Positions 17,537-26,791 of a DNA stretch of 64,000 nt are shown in pieces. Origin of the DNA: Victivallales bacterium. Lineage in GTDB: Bacteria; Verrucomicrobiota; Lentisphaeria; Oligosphaerales; Oligosphaeraceae. Numbering within the stretch: the stretch's first letter is position 1; each line of letters opens with the position of its first letter. The notes beneath the pieces were generated by a model. That model was not told the origin of the DNA. It was given only the letters and a program-made list of their open reading frames with translations, and searched no databases. The stretch spans positions 1-64,000 of the forward strand of contig JAFZAB010000018.1 of assembly GCA_017548425.1 (NCBI GenBank), written 5' to 3'. Made by a program: the position numbers and the translations under genes.

Positions 17537-18814
17537 ATGCTAACATTCTCCATCCATACGTTGGGATGCCGTCTCAACCAAGCCGATTCGGCCACCGTCG
17601 CGGGCGATTTGACCGCCCACGGCTACCAGTCCGTGCCGTGGGGCGAGCCATCGGACATCGTCATCATCAACAGTTGCGCCGTCACGGGCATCGCTTCCCA
17701 GAAATCACGGCAGGCCGTCCGAGCCGCAAGAAAACGGTTGCCAAACGCATTTGTCGTGTTGATGGGCTGCGAAGCGACGGTCGCCGACGTCGAAAAGTAT
17801 CCGGAAGTCAATTTGATTGTGCCGAATCCAAAGCCTGCTCCGCTTAGCAAGTTGCTTGGCGACAAGATCATGCGTCAAAGCAAGCCGCTTTTTCCCGCAC
17901 CCGGTGACGCATGTGAAGACTTCTTCAGCCCGGGCGTTTCGCTCTACGATGAACGGACGCGTGCGAACCTTAAGATTCAGGAAGGTTGCGACTTTTTCTG
18001 CACGTATTGCATTGTTCCGCACACACGTGGTCCCGCCCGTTCCAGAAACTTGCAGGATCTTTTGCGCGAAGCCTCCGAACTCATTGATCGCGGCCATCGG
18101 GAAATCGTCCTTACAGGCGTCAATATCACGACTTATGATAACAGCGGTTGCAATCTTGCGGATGTCATCGAACGGATTCTTATGCTTGGCGACGGCTTCC
18201 GCATCCGCCTTGGCTCCGCCGAACCAGGGCCTGTCGTGAAGCAAGTCATCGATCTAATGGCACACGAACCGCAGCTCTGCCGTTTCCTTCATCTGCCTGT
18301 CCAATATGGAGAGGATTCCATTCTCAAGCAAATGGGACGGCACTACAACGCCGCTGAATTCGAACGCATCGCCATGCTTGCGGCAGAAAAGGTTCCTGGC
18401 GTTTGCCTAGGCACGGACGTCATTGTCGGTTTTCCAGGCGAAACAGTCGAAACGTTTGCGGCATGCAAATCTTTCCTTTCGCGACTGCCATTCGGTCTCA
18501 TGCATATCTTCACGTATTCGCCGCGGCCCGGAACGCCGGCTGCGACCATGTCTGGACGGCCGCCGAAACACGTCGCGGAAGAGCGTTCGGGCGAATTGCT
18601 GGAATTGGCTATTGAAAAGGCGGAAGCCTTTGCCAAATCGCAGGTTGGAAAAACGTTGGATGTTTTGGTTGAAGAGGAGAATCCACCTTCCGGCTGGTCG
18701 GACAACTACCTCCATGTGACGCTGGAATCACGTGAGCCTGTGGCGCATAATACGATTCAGACGGCGATCATTCAAGCGGCTACTGGCAAGCGGGAACTCA
18801 TCGGCCGCCTGTGA
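17537..18814 (+). CDS. mtaB: tRNA methylthiotransferase, MtaB type
   Basis: This is a radical-SAM enzyme that adds a methylthio group, in the MtaB branch to t6A37 of tRNA. The 425 residues have the UPF0004 domain (HTLGCRLNQADS, SCAVTGIA, GCEA with three cluster-binding Cys), the radical-SAM motif CDFFCTYCIVP near 150, the HLPVQYGEDSILKQMGR region, and a short TRAM-like tail. SCAVT and the CRLNQ motif point to MtaB rather than MiaB or RimO. The ATG at 17537 is right at the conserved N terminus; a longer frame to 17426 overlaps the upstream gene and is unlikely. Confidence 0.92.
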   Translation: MLTFSIHTLGCRLNQADSATVAGDLTAHGYQSVPWGEPSDIVIINSCAVTGIASQKSRQAVRAARKRLPNAFVVLMGCEATVADVEKYPEVNLIVPNPKPAPLSKLLGDKIMRQSKPLFPAPGDACEDFFSPGVSLYDERTRANLKIQEGCDFFCTYCIVPHTRGPARSRNLQDLLREASELIDRGHREIVLTGVNITTYDNSGCNLADVIERILMLGDGFRIRLGSAEPGPVVKQVIDLMAHEPQLCRFLHLPVQYGEDSILKQMGRHYNAAEFERIAMLAAEKVPGVCLGTDVIVGFPGETVETFAACKSFLSRLPFGLMHIFTYSPRPGTPAATMSGRPPKHVAEERSGELLELAIEKAEAFAKSQVGKTLDVLVEEENPPSGWSDNYLHVTLESREPVAHNTIQTAIIQAATGKRELIGRL

Positions 18815-18845
18815 TGCGCCGTGCCCATAGAGAGGATTCGGGAGA

Positions 18846-20219
18846 ATGCGATTCAAGGAATTATTTGGCCAGAGAGCGAAATACGGACGGCTGTTGAAGT
18901 TGTCCGCTCCGCTGGTGATGTCGTCGTCCGGATATGTTTTGATGCAGTTCACGGACGCGATGTTCCTGTCGTGGTATTCGCCTGTAGCGATTGCGGCGTC
19001 CGGAACGGCGGGCATGCTATCGTGGTTGACGACGAGTCTGATTATCGGAACAGTCAGTTATACAGGCACGATCACGGCGAATCAAGTTGGTGCGGGGCAG
19101 GATGATAAGATAGGTTCTGTCAACTGGCAGGGGCTGTATCTGGCGTTGTTCTGCGGTGTTATCACGGCGTTTCTTGGGCTTGGGACGGACTGGTTTTTCA
19201 AAATCGTCGGCCATGCGGAGGAACTGCGGATTCTGGAAGCCGAATATTTGAAAATCTTGCTGTTCGGCGGTGCGTTGAGTTTCATGCAATGCTCGCTGTC
19301 TGGATTCTTCAGCGGACGGGCCGATAATACACGGCTGATGATCGCGCAATTGACAGGTCAGATTGCGAACGTCATCATGGACTACGCGATGATTTTTGGC
19401 AAATGGGGCTGCCCGGAAATGGGTGTCGGTGGCGCGGCATGGGCGACCGTCCTGTCGAATCTGTTCCCGCTAGTGATGATGTTTTGGTGGTTTTTCGGCC
19501 GGCAAAACGCTGAACGCTATAAGAGCCGTAGTGACTGGCGGTTCCGTTGGTCTGTCGCGAAGCAATTGCTGCGGTTCGGACTGCCAAGCGGCTTCCAGAT
19601 GTGCATGGACGCGTTTTTGTGGACGCTGTTTTTGTTGGTCATCGGCCGCATGGGCACGGTCGAACTGGCGGCGACGACAATCGCGTTCCGTCTGAACCAG
19701 CTTGCGTTCGTACCGATTTTCGGCGTTGCCCGCTCCATCAGCACGTTGGCGGGACAGAGCCACGGCGAACGGAACCACAAGGATACATTGGCCTACATGG
19801 GCCATGGGCTCGTCCTCTGCCAGATTTGGATGACATTCATCGCGTTCACATTCGCCGTGTTTTCCAGACAGTATTTCATGCTGTTCCAAAGCGACAGCGA
19901 TCTGGGCGGCGTCCATTATTCGGAAGTGCTGGCGGTTGGCTCGAAGCTGATGAAACTGATGGCGACTTATACGATTGCGGATTCCATCAACATAGCGTTG
20001 ATGTCCGGCCTCAGTGCCGTCGGTGACACGAAGTGGGTGTTCAAAGTGATGTCGATCGCGACTGGCCTGACAGTCATCGCGATCATCTTGGTCGATGTGT
20101 TCCACTGGGGCCTGATGACGATTTGGACATTTGCGACAATCTTTATCGTCAGCCTGCCGCCATTGTGGTACCATCGTTTGCGCGGTGGACAATGGAAAAA
20201 AATCCGCGTAACGGCTTAG
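18846..20219 (+). CDS. MATE-family multidrug/cation antiporter
   Basis: The 457-residue membrane protein has about twelve hydrophobic segments in two related halves. It starts KLSAPLVMSSSGYVLMQFTDAMFLSWY and contains the GVGGAAWATVLSN and FGLPSGFQM regions typical of MATE (NorM/DinF-like) exporters, which use Na+ or H+ gradients to extrude organic cations. RBS GGGAG is 3 bases before the ATG. The gene is convergent with the transglutaminase-like gene. Its stop codon TAG sits in the loop of a perfect hairpin (20204-20230). The substrate is not predictable. Confidence 0.92.
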   Translation: MRFKELFGQRAKYGRLLKLSAPLVMSSSGYVLMQFTDAMFLSWYSPVAIAASGTAGMLSWLTTSLIIGTVSYTGTITANQVGAGQDDKIGSVNWQGLYLALFCGVITAFLGLGTDWFFKIVGHAEELRILEAEYLKILLFGGALSFMQCSLSGFFSGRADNTRLMIAQLTGQIANVIMDYAMIFGKWGCPEMGVGGAAWATVLSNLFPLVMMFWWFFGRQNAERYKSRSDWRFRWSVAKQLLRFGLPSGFQMCMDAFLWTLFLLVIGRMGTVELAATTIAFRLNQLAFVPIFGVARSISTLAGQSHGERNHKDTLAYMGHGLVLCQIWMTFIAFTFAVFSRQYFMLFQSDSDLGGVHYSEVLAVGSKLMKLMATYTIADSINIALMSGLSAVGDTKWVFKVMSIATGLTVIAIILVDVFHWGLMTIWTFATIFIVSLPPLWYHRLRGGQWKKIRVTA

Positions 20220-20230
20220 CCGTTACGCGG
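20204..20230. terminator. Perfect 11-bp hairpin with the MATE stop codon in its loop
   Basis: CCGCGTAACGG (20204-20214) and CCGTTACGCGG (20220-20230) enclose CTTAG, which contains the stop. There is no T-run; a heptamer repeat follows at once. It probably acts as a bidirectional 3'-end structure between convergent genes. Confidence 0.6.
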
Positions 20231-20262
20231 AGCTGAAAGCTAAAAGCTGAAAGCTAAAAGCA
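20231..20262. repeat. Period-7 repeat (AGCTGAA/AGCTAAA) after the MATE hairpin
   Basis: Four heptamers run into AAAAGCAAATACAG, matching the copy at 11284-11318 including its flank. Confidence 0.88.
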
Positions 20263-20269
20263 AATACAG

Positions 20270-23200
20270 TCACGCCGCCTTTTTCTCTGGAGCGGCTTCT
20301 TTCTTGGGCTGCTCAGGCTCCTTTTTGGGCATTTCAGCCTCTTTCTTGACGGGTTCGGCCTCCTTCTTGAGAAGAAGCGTCGTGAACGACGGATGGCGTA
20401 GCGTGCGGGCCATGTCCATCAGTTCCTGATAATAGACGGCTGGAATGATTTCGGGATCCATATCCGCCTTGTAGTGCATGTCATAGCCTTTCTTATCGAC
20501 TTTGACCGTCCGTGAAATCCAGCCGTGTTTCGTCGGTGTCTTCCACTGGAGGTTTTGCGGGATCATCATGACGTCGTGATACTTGGACGGGAGGTCGATG
20601 CGGATATGGTTGTCCAAAATACGATGCGAGCTCCAATAGATTGGCGAGATACGTGTGTCGGCGCGTGGATTGACATAGCTGGAGAGCGGATTACCACTCT
20701 TGATGTACATGTAATTTCCGGCCTTCGTGCTGTAGTATTGGACATGGACCGTGTAGCTCAGCTTGCCGGGATATGACGTGAAGTCCGTCACCAATTCGCC
20801 GACGGCGTTGGCCGACGTCGAGAAATTCGAGACGAGTTCCTGATGGTAGCGGCGTCTGGCTTCAGGCGTCTGCTCCGTGAAGAAACGCTTCTTGGAGGCG
20901 TTGTCCATACCATAATAATAATAGGTATCGGTGACGTCGGCGGAGCCGTCGTCGTTCAATGTGACATGGCCGTCAAACGTCGTGCGTGATTTGAATTCCT
21001 TCGGCACATTGATGGTTGAGAACTTGCCGTTTTCAAGCAGGATGGAGCAGTTGTCGTAACCCGTGCAGGGCAGTTCCGCGTATTCGCCAGCGTCGTTGAG
21101 CCAGTAGTCCTGCCCTTTGAGGCGGACATGGACGAGAACGCGGTTCCATGCGTTGTAGCGGAAGCTTTCGCGGTCGTAATCGACGGCTTTGTCGAAGGCG
21201 GTTGGATTTGCGAGCACGAATTCAGGCTTGAAGCCAAGATAGGAAAGGATGGCGAACATGAGAATGCCGCGATCCGCGGGATTGCCGTAGCCGTCGCGCA
21301 AGGTGGCTTCCGCATCGCTGATGTTAGCATAGGAGAGATAGTTGAAATACGGGCCCGCGATGCGAATGCTCTTCATCACTTTGTTGCGGACGGCGCGGAG
21401 AGTCGCGATATCGTCTTTTTCACGAAGATCTTCGGCGAGTTCGCGGATGCTTTCGCCCGGCAGCGTATGGCGTTTCAGTTGCGAGAACACTTCAGCGGCA
21501 TGCTGTTTCCAGTCGCCGAAACCGATGACGATGCTAGGCGTGAACATCGTGAACGACGGCAGGTCGTTTTCACGTGCAAGTGCCGGAATATCATTGGCTT
21601 CCCACGTCAACGTCTTGATGCCGTCCTTCGTTTCGGAAGTAGATTTGACAAGATTTTCAAAACCTTTCGTCTTCAACAGCCAGCCGCCGGAATGGTATTT
21701 CGCATAGAGCGGAAGGTTTTCCGGAACGTTCACGACAAGCTTGCGATGGGCGACATGCGCATAGTCCTGCAGGATATGCGAACTTTGGCATGGCCACGTG
21801 CCTGCGCAATCCATTTCGTATTCATATTCGATGATACTGCCGATTTCGACGCCGGGCAGACTGCAGACAAGAATCTTCGTGGGATCGTATTTGGGGGCGC
21901 CGCCGACCCATGAAGCGTCCATGATGTTCTTTTCTTGTTCGCTGATATTCTGGACTTTATCACCATTGATGACGCGTGCGTAGTTGAGCTTGACGGATTC
22001 GCGAACGGGTGCGTAGTTCAGCTTCAGTTCGGAGAAGTCCTTCTTTCCTTTATAAGTGAGGATCTTGCGGCGGACTGTCGTTTTGACATGCCAATGGCAC
22101 GGGTCGGTAAATGTATAGATGTCTTCTCTGTTAAGCAGTTCGAAATCCGATTCCGGTTGGTCGGAAGCTTTTTTCGTCGTGGGTTCCATTTTGATGATGG
22201 GCTTCTGCCGCGGGATGGAGCGGTCGAAGATCGGCATTTTGCCGATGCCGCCGAAACGACGGCGATTTTTCTTCAATTCCAGATACTGCTCCGGCGAGAA
22301 TTCGACGGTCTTGATGGCGTATGTGCTTTCCTGCGTGAGCGTGTCGTTTTTGAACGAGACTTTGCAGGTCTTCAGCATCGTGTCGCAATCGACTTTCGGA
22401 TAGGAGGGAAGATAGGCAAGGCCGCCCCAGACGGGATCGAACGTGGCGTTGATGACTTCATGAATACCGCAGGCGACTCTGACCATCATGGGGTACTTGC
22501 GCTTTTCCAAAGACGTGTTGCCGAGCATGTTGTTCGCCATACCGACAGACGAGAAGAAGCTTGGAATCTTGAGCATGGCGACTTTGCCGTTGTCGATCAT
22601 AATGGAATCGGCGGCGAAGGTGAGTCGGAGCGAGAGCGGGACGCTCGTGTCGCTAACGTTGGTGGGCTTGAGCTCCATGTCGATCAGTCTTGTACCTGGA
22701 GCGATGTTTTTGACGATGCTTTCAAAGAATTCACGCTGCTTCTCCGGCGTGCGGCGGGCCATGGTGGAGCGATAGCCGTTGTCGTTGTAGCCGTTGAACT
22801 TGAAGAAGCTTTCGCCTGTGAGGTCGCCTTTGTCGTCGATATACAGATTGGTGGTGATTTCCATCATGTTCTTTTCGGCGGGCGTGATGGGCGTTGTGCG
22901 GAGATCTTCGCCTTCAGGCGTGCCGATGATGATACTGCGGTGGTTGAGATACGCAGGGAAGAGCTCTTTCGTGGTTTCGTTGGTGGAATCCATGAAGATA
23001 TATTCGCCGCTCTTGCGTTTCACGGCGGTTACGGCGTGGTTGAAGTAGGGGATCGGGATTTCCGCGTCTTTCAATGGCCCGGTGTCGATGAGCACGGGAT
23101 ATGCATCAACGTCGGCCATACGGAGCATGGCGACGAGCAGGCCGGCCTTGTCGCGGCAGACGCCGTGGCGGTTGTTGAACGTGAGCGTGATATCATGCGG

Positions 23201-24172
23201 TTCATAACCGGGGGCGTCCTTTTCAAGCGTGATGCCCATGTAGCGGATTTCCTGTGAGACGAATTTGAAGATGGCTTGGATTTTCTGGTCTTCGTTCTTC
23301 GCGTCTTTGCAGAGCTCTTTGACTTTTTCAATGATTTCGGGAGCGTCGATGAAATGCTGAGCGTTGATTTTCCAGAACCACTGCGAGACTTCCTTCCAGC
23401 TGGCGGCGGTACTGACGCCAAGGCGCTGCACGACGCGTGAGAGCGACGGCATGTTCGGTTCGGAGAACATGCGCGGAACATCCTTCACCGTCCACTTGTA
23501 GAGGATGCGGCCATTTTCTTCTTTCTTTTCATGCGTGACCGTTCCGGGAATTTCGGCCTTGAGGGCGATGCTGCGCAATGGATGATCCGCCGGCCCGTCG
23601 ATTTTGACGGTGTAGTTCATCATGGGGCTGGTGTATTCGAACAGTTCCGTATGGCAGAAGAGGCCGGGCATGCGGGAGTTATAGACTCTCGTGTGTTTGA
23701 TGTAATGAAGGATGTCGCCGACTTCGAGACCGGGCACGCCGACGCGGAGCGACTTGCTGTTTGGATTATAGATGTTGGAATCCATCTGGCCGGAGCTGAC
23801 CTGTTCCTTGGCGTTCTTTTCAATGTCGATGGGAATGATCCGTCCGTCCGGCTTGATGATTTCAATGGTCGTGAATTCCGTCTTGGCGTAGCTGATGTTA
23901 TAGCCTGCGCCAAGGGTTCTGTTGTCGCGTACGCCCTTGTCCGTGAGGATTTTAACGCATGTGTCATCCCACGTTTCTGACGTGCCGTCCTTCTGGTAGG
24001 TGATGGAGATGATGTCGTCGATCATGACGTCTTCGGCGTCAGGGAATTTTTCGCGCGTCGCGCCTTTTGCGATTTCCTGGACTTTGTTCAGATCAAGCAT
24101 GGCATGTTCGTCCGCCGCAAGGCAGGCGAAGGAGAAGATGAGAATCAGAAGGGTGGCTAGACGTCGTTTCAT
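20270..24172 (-). CDS. Exported double DUF3857/transglutaminase-like protein
   Basis: The ATG at 24172 (RBS AAAGGA) gives 1300 residues with signal peptide MKRRLATLLILIFSFACLA. The protein is a duplication. Repeat 1 has a DUF3857-like beta domain (about 50-210) and a transglutaminase core with Cys in GVCRDKAGLL (about 337), His in FNHAV (about 378) and Asp in FMDST (about 393). Repeat 2 starts near 715 with a second DUF3857-like domain (KLNYAPVRESVKLNYARV) and a core in which GNPADRGILM replaces the Cys motif near 964, while HV and WLNDAG keep the His and Asp positions. The C terminus is a Lys/Glu/Pro tail of repeated KKEAE-type units. Role unknown; the periplasm or cell surface is likely. 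Confidence 0.85.
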   Translation of the reverse strand: MKRRLATLLILIFSFACLAADEHAMLDLNKVQEIAKGATREKFPDAEDVMIDDIISITYQKDGTSETWDDTCVKILTDKGVRDNRTLGAGYNISYAKTEFTTIEIIKPDGRIIPIDIEKNAKEQVSSGQMDSNIYNPNSKSLRVGVPGLEVGDILHYIKHTRVYNSRMPGLFCHTELFEYTSPMMNYTVKIDGPADHPLRSIALKAEIPGTVTHEKKEENGRILYKWTVKDVPRMFSEPNMPSLSRVVQRLGVSTAASWKEVSQWFWKINAQHFIDAPEIIEKVKELCKDAKNEDQKIQAIFKFVSQEIRYMGITLEKDAPGYEPHDITLTFNNRHGVCRDKAGLLVAMLRMADVDAYPVLIDTGPLKDAEIPIPYFNHAVTAVKRKSGEYIFMDSTNETTKELFPAYLNHRSIIIGTPEGEDLRTTPITPAEKNMMEITTNLYIDDKGDLTGESFFKFNGYNDNGYRSTMARRTPEKQREFFESIVKNIAPGTRLIDMELKPTNVSDTSVPLSLRLTFAADSIMIDNGKVAMLKIPSFFSSVGMANNMLGNTSLEKRKYPMMVRVACGIHEVINATFDPVWGGLAYLPSYPKVDCDTMLKTCKVSFKNDTLTQESTYAIKTVEFSPEQYLELKKNRRRFGGIGKMPIFDRSIPRQKPIIKMEPTTKKASDQPESDFELLNREDIYTFTDPCHWHVKTTVRRKILTYKGKKDFSELKLNYAPVRESVKLNYARVINGDKVQNISEQEKNIMDASWVGGAPKYDPTKILVCSLPGVEIGSIIEYEYEMDCAGTWPCQSSHILQDYAHVAHRKLVVNVPENLPLYAKYHSGGWLLKTKGFENLVKSTSETKDGIKTLTWEANDIPALARENDLPSFTMFTPSIVIGFGDWKQHAAEVFSQLKRHTLPGESIRELAEDLREKDDIATLRAVRNKVMKSIRIAGPYFNYLSYANISDAEATLRDGYGNPADRGILMFAILSYLGFKPEFVLANPTAFDKAVDYDRESFRYNAWNRVLVHVRLKGQDYWLNDAGEYAELPCTGYDNCSILLENGKFSTINVPKEFKSRTTFDGHVTLNDDGSADVTDTYYYYGMDNASKKRFFTEQTPEARRRYHQELVSNFSTSANAVGELVTDFTSYPGKLSYTVHVQYYSTKAGNYMYIKSGNPLSSYVNPRADTRISPIYWSSHRILDNHIRIDLPSKYHDVMMIPQNLQWKTPTKHGWISRTVKVDKKGYDMHYKADMDPEIIPAVYYQELMDMARTLRHPSFTTLLLKKEAEPVKKEAEMPKKEPEQPKKEAAPEKKAA

Positions 24173-24250
24173 GGTGTTGGATGGTCCTTTATTTATTATT
24201 GTTAGAATGATTGACGTTTTTATAATATAGAGCGGAAGTCGCAAAAGTCA

Positions 24251-25156
24251 TCATGTCTTTTGTGATTTTAACGCCGCAGCCGACAGCCCCGCCAGAACAA
24301 TGGCGATGCCGACGAGATTCCATGTCGTAAGCGGTTCATGCAAAATGAAATAGGAACCGATGAGCGTGAAGACGGGCGTGAGGTTCTGGGTGAGATTCAA
24401 TTTCCACAAGGGTAGGAGCGCCATGGCCTCCCCCCATGCCACGAAGGCGATGGAGGTCGGGAAGATGGCCATGGACAGGATGGCGGCCCATGCGGCGGGC
24501 GTGGACGGGAAAATGATCTGATGGCGCATGAGGAGCACCACGGGAATGTCGAAAATGGCGCAGAACAGGATGGACCATGCGGTTCCGATGATGCGGTCTC
24601 CTTCCCGCATGAGATCCTTGCCGCAATAGCCGCCGATGACCCAGCTGACGGCGGAGAGGAAGACGAACAGGATGCCTAATGGATTGCCGGAGAGATGGAT
24701 CCCGTTTGGGGATATGATGTTAAGAACAAGCATGCTGCCAAGGAGGCCGAGCGCGCAGGCGGCGCATTCCACTTTCGTCGTCTTCTGCCGAGAGATGATT
24801 TTCCATGCGATGAGAATGATGGCGGGTCCTGATTCGACGAAAAGAGAGGCGGTCATGGCTGTGACAGTTCGCTGCCCGATGAAGGAGAGCAATGCCATGA
24901 GCCAGTACAGGAAGAAACCCGTCTTCATCATGTCGATGAGCTGTCGCCGTGATTTTGGCTTGAGCGGGAGGCGTTTGTATTTGGCGTATGCGAACAAGAT
25001 GGCCGCCGAAAGCAAAAAGCGCAGGAAGACCAGAAGATAGGGGTCGATTTTGGCAGGTGTTCGAAGAAGATAGCGCGCGAAAATGAATAAACTGCCCCAC
25101 AGGAGGCACGACAGGATGGCAAGAAAAATTCCTTTTGTGGTGGATGATTCAGACAT
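24251..25156 (-). CDS. EamA/DMT-family transporter
   Basis: The 301-residue protein has ten hydrophobic segments forming two EamA repeats: GIFLAILSCLLWGSLFIFAR at the start, and a second copy from about GILFVFLSAVSWVIGGYCG. The final repeat has NLTQNLTPVFTLIGSYFILHE, where proline-rich helix 9 of DMT carriers normally lies. It is probably a metabolite or drug exporter in the inner membrane. The start at 25156 is chosen because the family starts close to the first helix; an upstream frame to 25240 adds 28 residues without an RBS. No good RBS is visible for either start. Confidence 0.88.
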   Translation of the reverse strand: MSESSTTKGIFLAILSCLLWGSLFIFARYLLRTPAKIDPYLLVFLRFLLSAAILFAYAKYKRLPLKPKSRRQLIDMMKTGFFLYWLMALLSFIGQRTVTAMTASLFVESGPAIILIAWKIISRQKTTKVECAACALGLLGSMLVLNIISPNGIHLSGNPLGILFVFLSAVSWVIGGYCGKDLMREGDRIIGTAWSILFCAIFDIPVVLLMRHQIIFPSTPAAWAAILSMAIFPTSIAFVAWGEAMALLPLWKLNLTQNLTPVFTLIGSYFILHEPLTTWNLVGIAIVLAGLSAAALKSQKT

Positions 25157-25345
25157 GAGAAGACGACAGGGATGGATAGAAATTGCCGCAGATGGCAACA
25201 GTGACATGACATAATATAATAAGCCATAGCGAATATCCATAAGAGGCTAAGTCACTTGACAGAAGATTTTTGCCATTTTTGAGCGAAAATTTTCCGTGGG
25301 CTTGGGCAGAAGCTCTCCAATTCACGCAAATCCATTCTACTAGGG

Positions 25346-25374
25346 TTGGACATTTATGTCTCTTGCACTATAAT
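25346..25374 (+). promoter_or_regulatory. Strong sigma-70-type promoter of the DUF234 ATPase gene
   Basis: TTGGAC (25346-25351) and a perfect TATAAT (25369-25374) are separated by 17 bases. Transcription would start near 25381, about 45 bases before the ATG at 25427. Confidence 0.75.
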
Positions 25375-25426
25375 ATAAGAAACACACAGTTCGGAAACGG
25401 CGGTTGCAAAACATGGAGTCGTGCTG

Positions 25427-26746
25427 ATGAGATTTTTTGACAGGGACAACGAAATAGCGTATTTAAGGCGTGAAAGAAGCCTTGCCTCGAAGGCGGCGCG
25501 ATTGACTGTCGTGACAGGTCGGCGACGTGTTGGGAAGACGCAACTTATCCAAAAAGCCTTGACAGATGAACCATGCATCTATCTGCTTGTGACTCGTCGG
25601 TCGGAGACGGATCAATGTGTTGATTTTCTGGAGAAAATCAAAGCCGTCCTGCCGCTTTCCGTTTATGGGAAAGGGATGCGTTTTGGAATGCTTTTCAAAG
25701 CACTGATGGAAGAATCCTGTAAACGCCCGTTTACGCTTGTCATCGACGAATTGCAGGAGTTTTGGAAAATTGACGAAGGCATTTTTGGAGAAATTCAGGA
25801 ACATTGGGACAGATTTCACAAGGAATCCCAAATCAATTTTGTGACCTGCGGCAGTGTGAATACTCTGATGAACAAGATTTTCTTCAATGAGGGGCAGCCG
25901 CTTTACGGCCGAGCTACGTCAAGGATGACAATTGAGCCGTTCAAAGTGTCTGTATTAAAGGAAATTCTGTCTTCGTACAATCCAAAATTCAAGCCAGATG
26001 ACCTATTGGCTCTTTGGACATTCACGGGCGGCGTAGCACGATATGTCGAAGAGCTGATGGATCGTGGTTTCGTGACGAAGGAAACCATGATTGATGGCAT
26101 TCTGGACGAACACTCTTTCTTCTTTGATGAAGGCAAATCCGTTCTGGTTCAGGAGTTTGGGAAAGAATATGGAACCTATTTCTCCATTCTCTCCGCCATT
26201 GCACGTGGAATAACAACCAGAAATGAAATTGAACAGCTTGTCGGAACTTCCATTGGTGGTTATTTAATTCGCTTGGAAAACGATTATGGACTCATAGCCC
26301 GCATCCAGCCAATCTTTGAGAAAACCGCCAATAAATCCAGCCGTTATCGTATAACCGACAATTTCTTCACGTTCTGGTTCCGATTTATTTTCAGAAATGC
26401 CGATCTCATTGAACTGAAACGATTTGATGTGCTGAAAGCAATTCTGCAACGTGACTACGATGTTTTTTCCGGCTTTGCACTGGAAAGTTTTTTTAAGCAA
26501 AAATTCATTGAAGAGCGACGATATACGCGTATTGGCAACTGGTGGGACAGGCGAGGCGAAAACGAAATCGATCTTATCTGTGAAGACGCTTTTGGGGGCT
26601 CGCTGGATTTCTTTGAGATCAAACGAGACAAGACGCGAATTAGCATGAATGCCCTCATGGACAAGGCGACTGCTTTTTTTGCCAAGAATCCACAGTTGAA
26701 ATCGCATAAAATATCGTTTAAAGGCTTGTCTTTGGATGATATGTGA
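25427..26746 (+). CDS. AAA-type ATPase with DUF234 C-terminal domain
   Basis: The protein of about 440 residues starts MRFFDRDNEIAYLRRE and has the P-loop VVTGRRRVGKTQLIQKAL near 32, a Walker B-like FTLVIDELQEF near 107 and the winged-helix/sensor region TGGVARYVEELM. The C terminus has WWDRRGENEIDLI and FFEIKRDK, which match the PD-(D/E)xK-like core of DUF234. This family is widespread in archaea and gut anaerobes and its function is unknown; a mobile or defence-linked role is often suspected but not shown here. The start may also be GTG 25421, two codons upstream. A near-consensus promoter precedes it, and the gene appears monocistronic. Confidence 0.88.
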   Translation: MRFFDRDNEIAYLRRERSLASKAARLTVVTGRRRVGKTQLIQKALTDEPCIYLLVTRRSETDQCVDFLEKIKAVLPLSVYGKGMRFGMLFKALMEESCKRPFTLVIDELQEFWKIDEGIFGEIQEHWDRFHKESQINFVTCGSVNTLMNKIFFNEGQPLYGRATSRMTIEPFKVSVLKEILSSYNPKFKPDDLLALWTFTGGVARYVEELMDRGFVTKETMIDGILDEHSFFFDEGKSVLVQEFGKEYGTYFSILSAIARGITTRNEIEQLVGTSIGGYLIRLENDYGLIARIQPIFEKTANKSSRYRITDNFFTFWFRFIFRNADLIELKRFDVLKAILQRDYDVFSGFALESFFKQKFIEERRYTRIGNWWDRRGENEIDLICEDAFGGSLDFFEIKRDKTRISMNALMDKATAFFAKNPQLKSHKISFKGLSLDDM

Positions 26747-26791
26747 TCTATTGTTATGGACAGTGTTGAGCCCCAAAAGAAAGGATGATTT

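Noticed and set aside
21935-23257. 440-residue open frame on the plus strand
   Set aside because: It lies entirely opposite the DUF3857/transglutaminase gene, has no RBS and shows no family motif; it is an antisense shadow.
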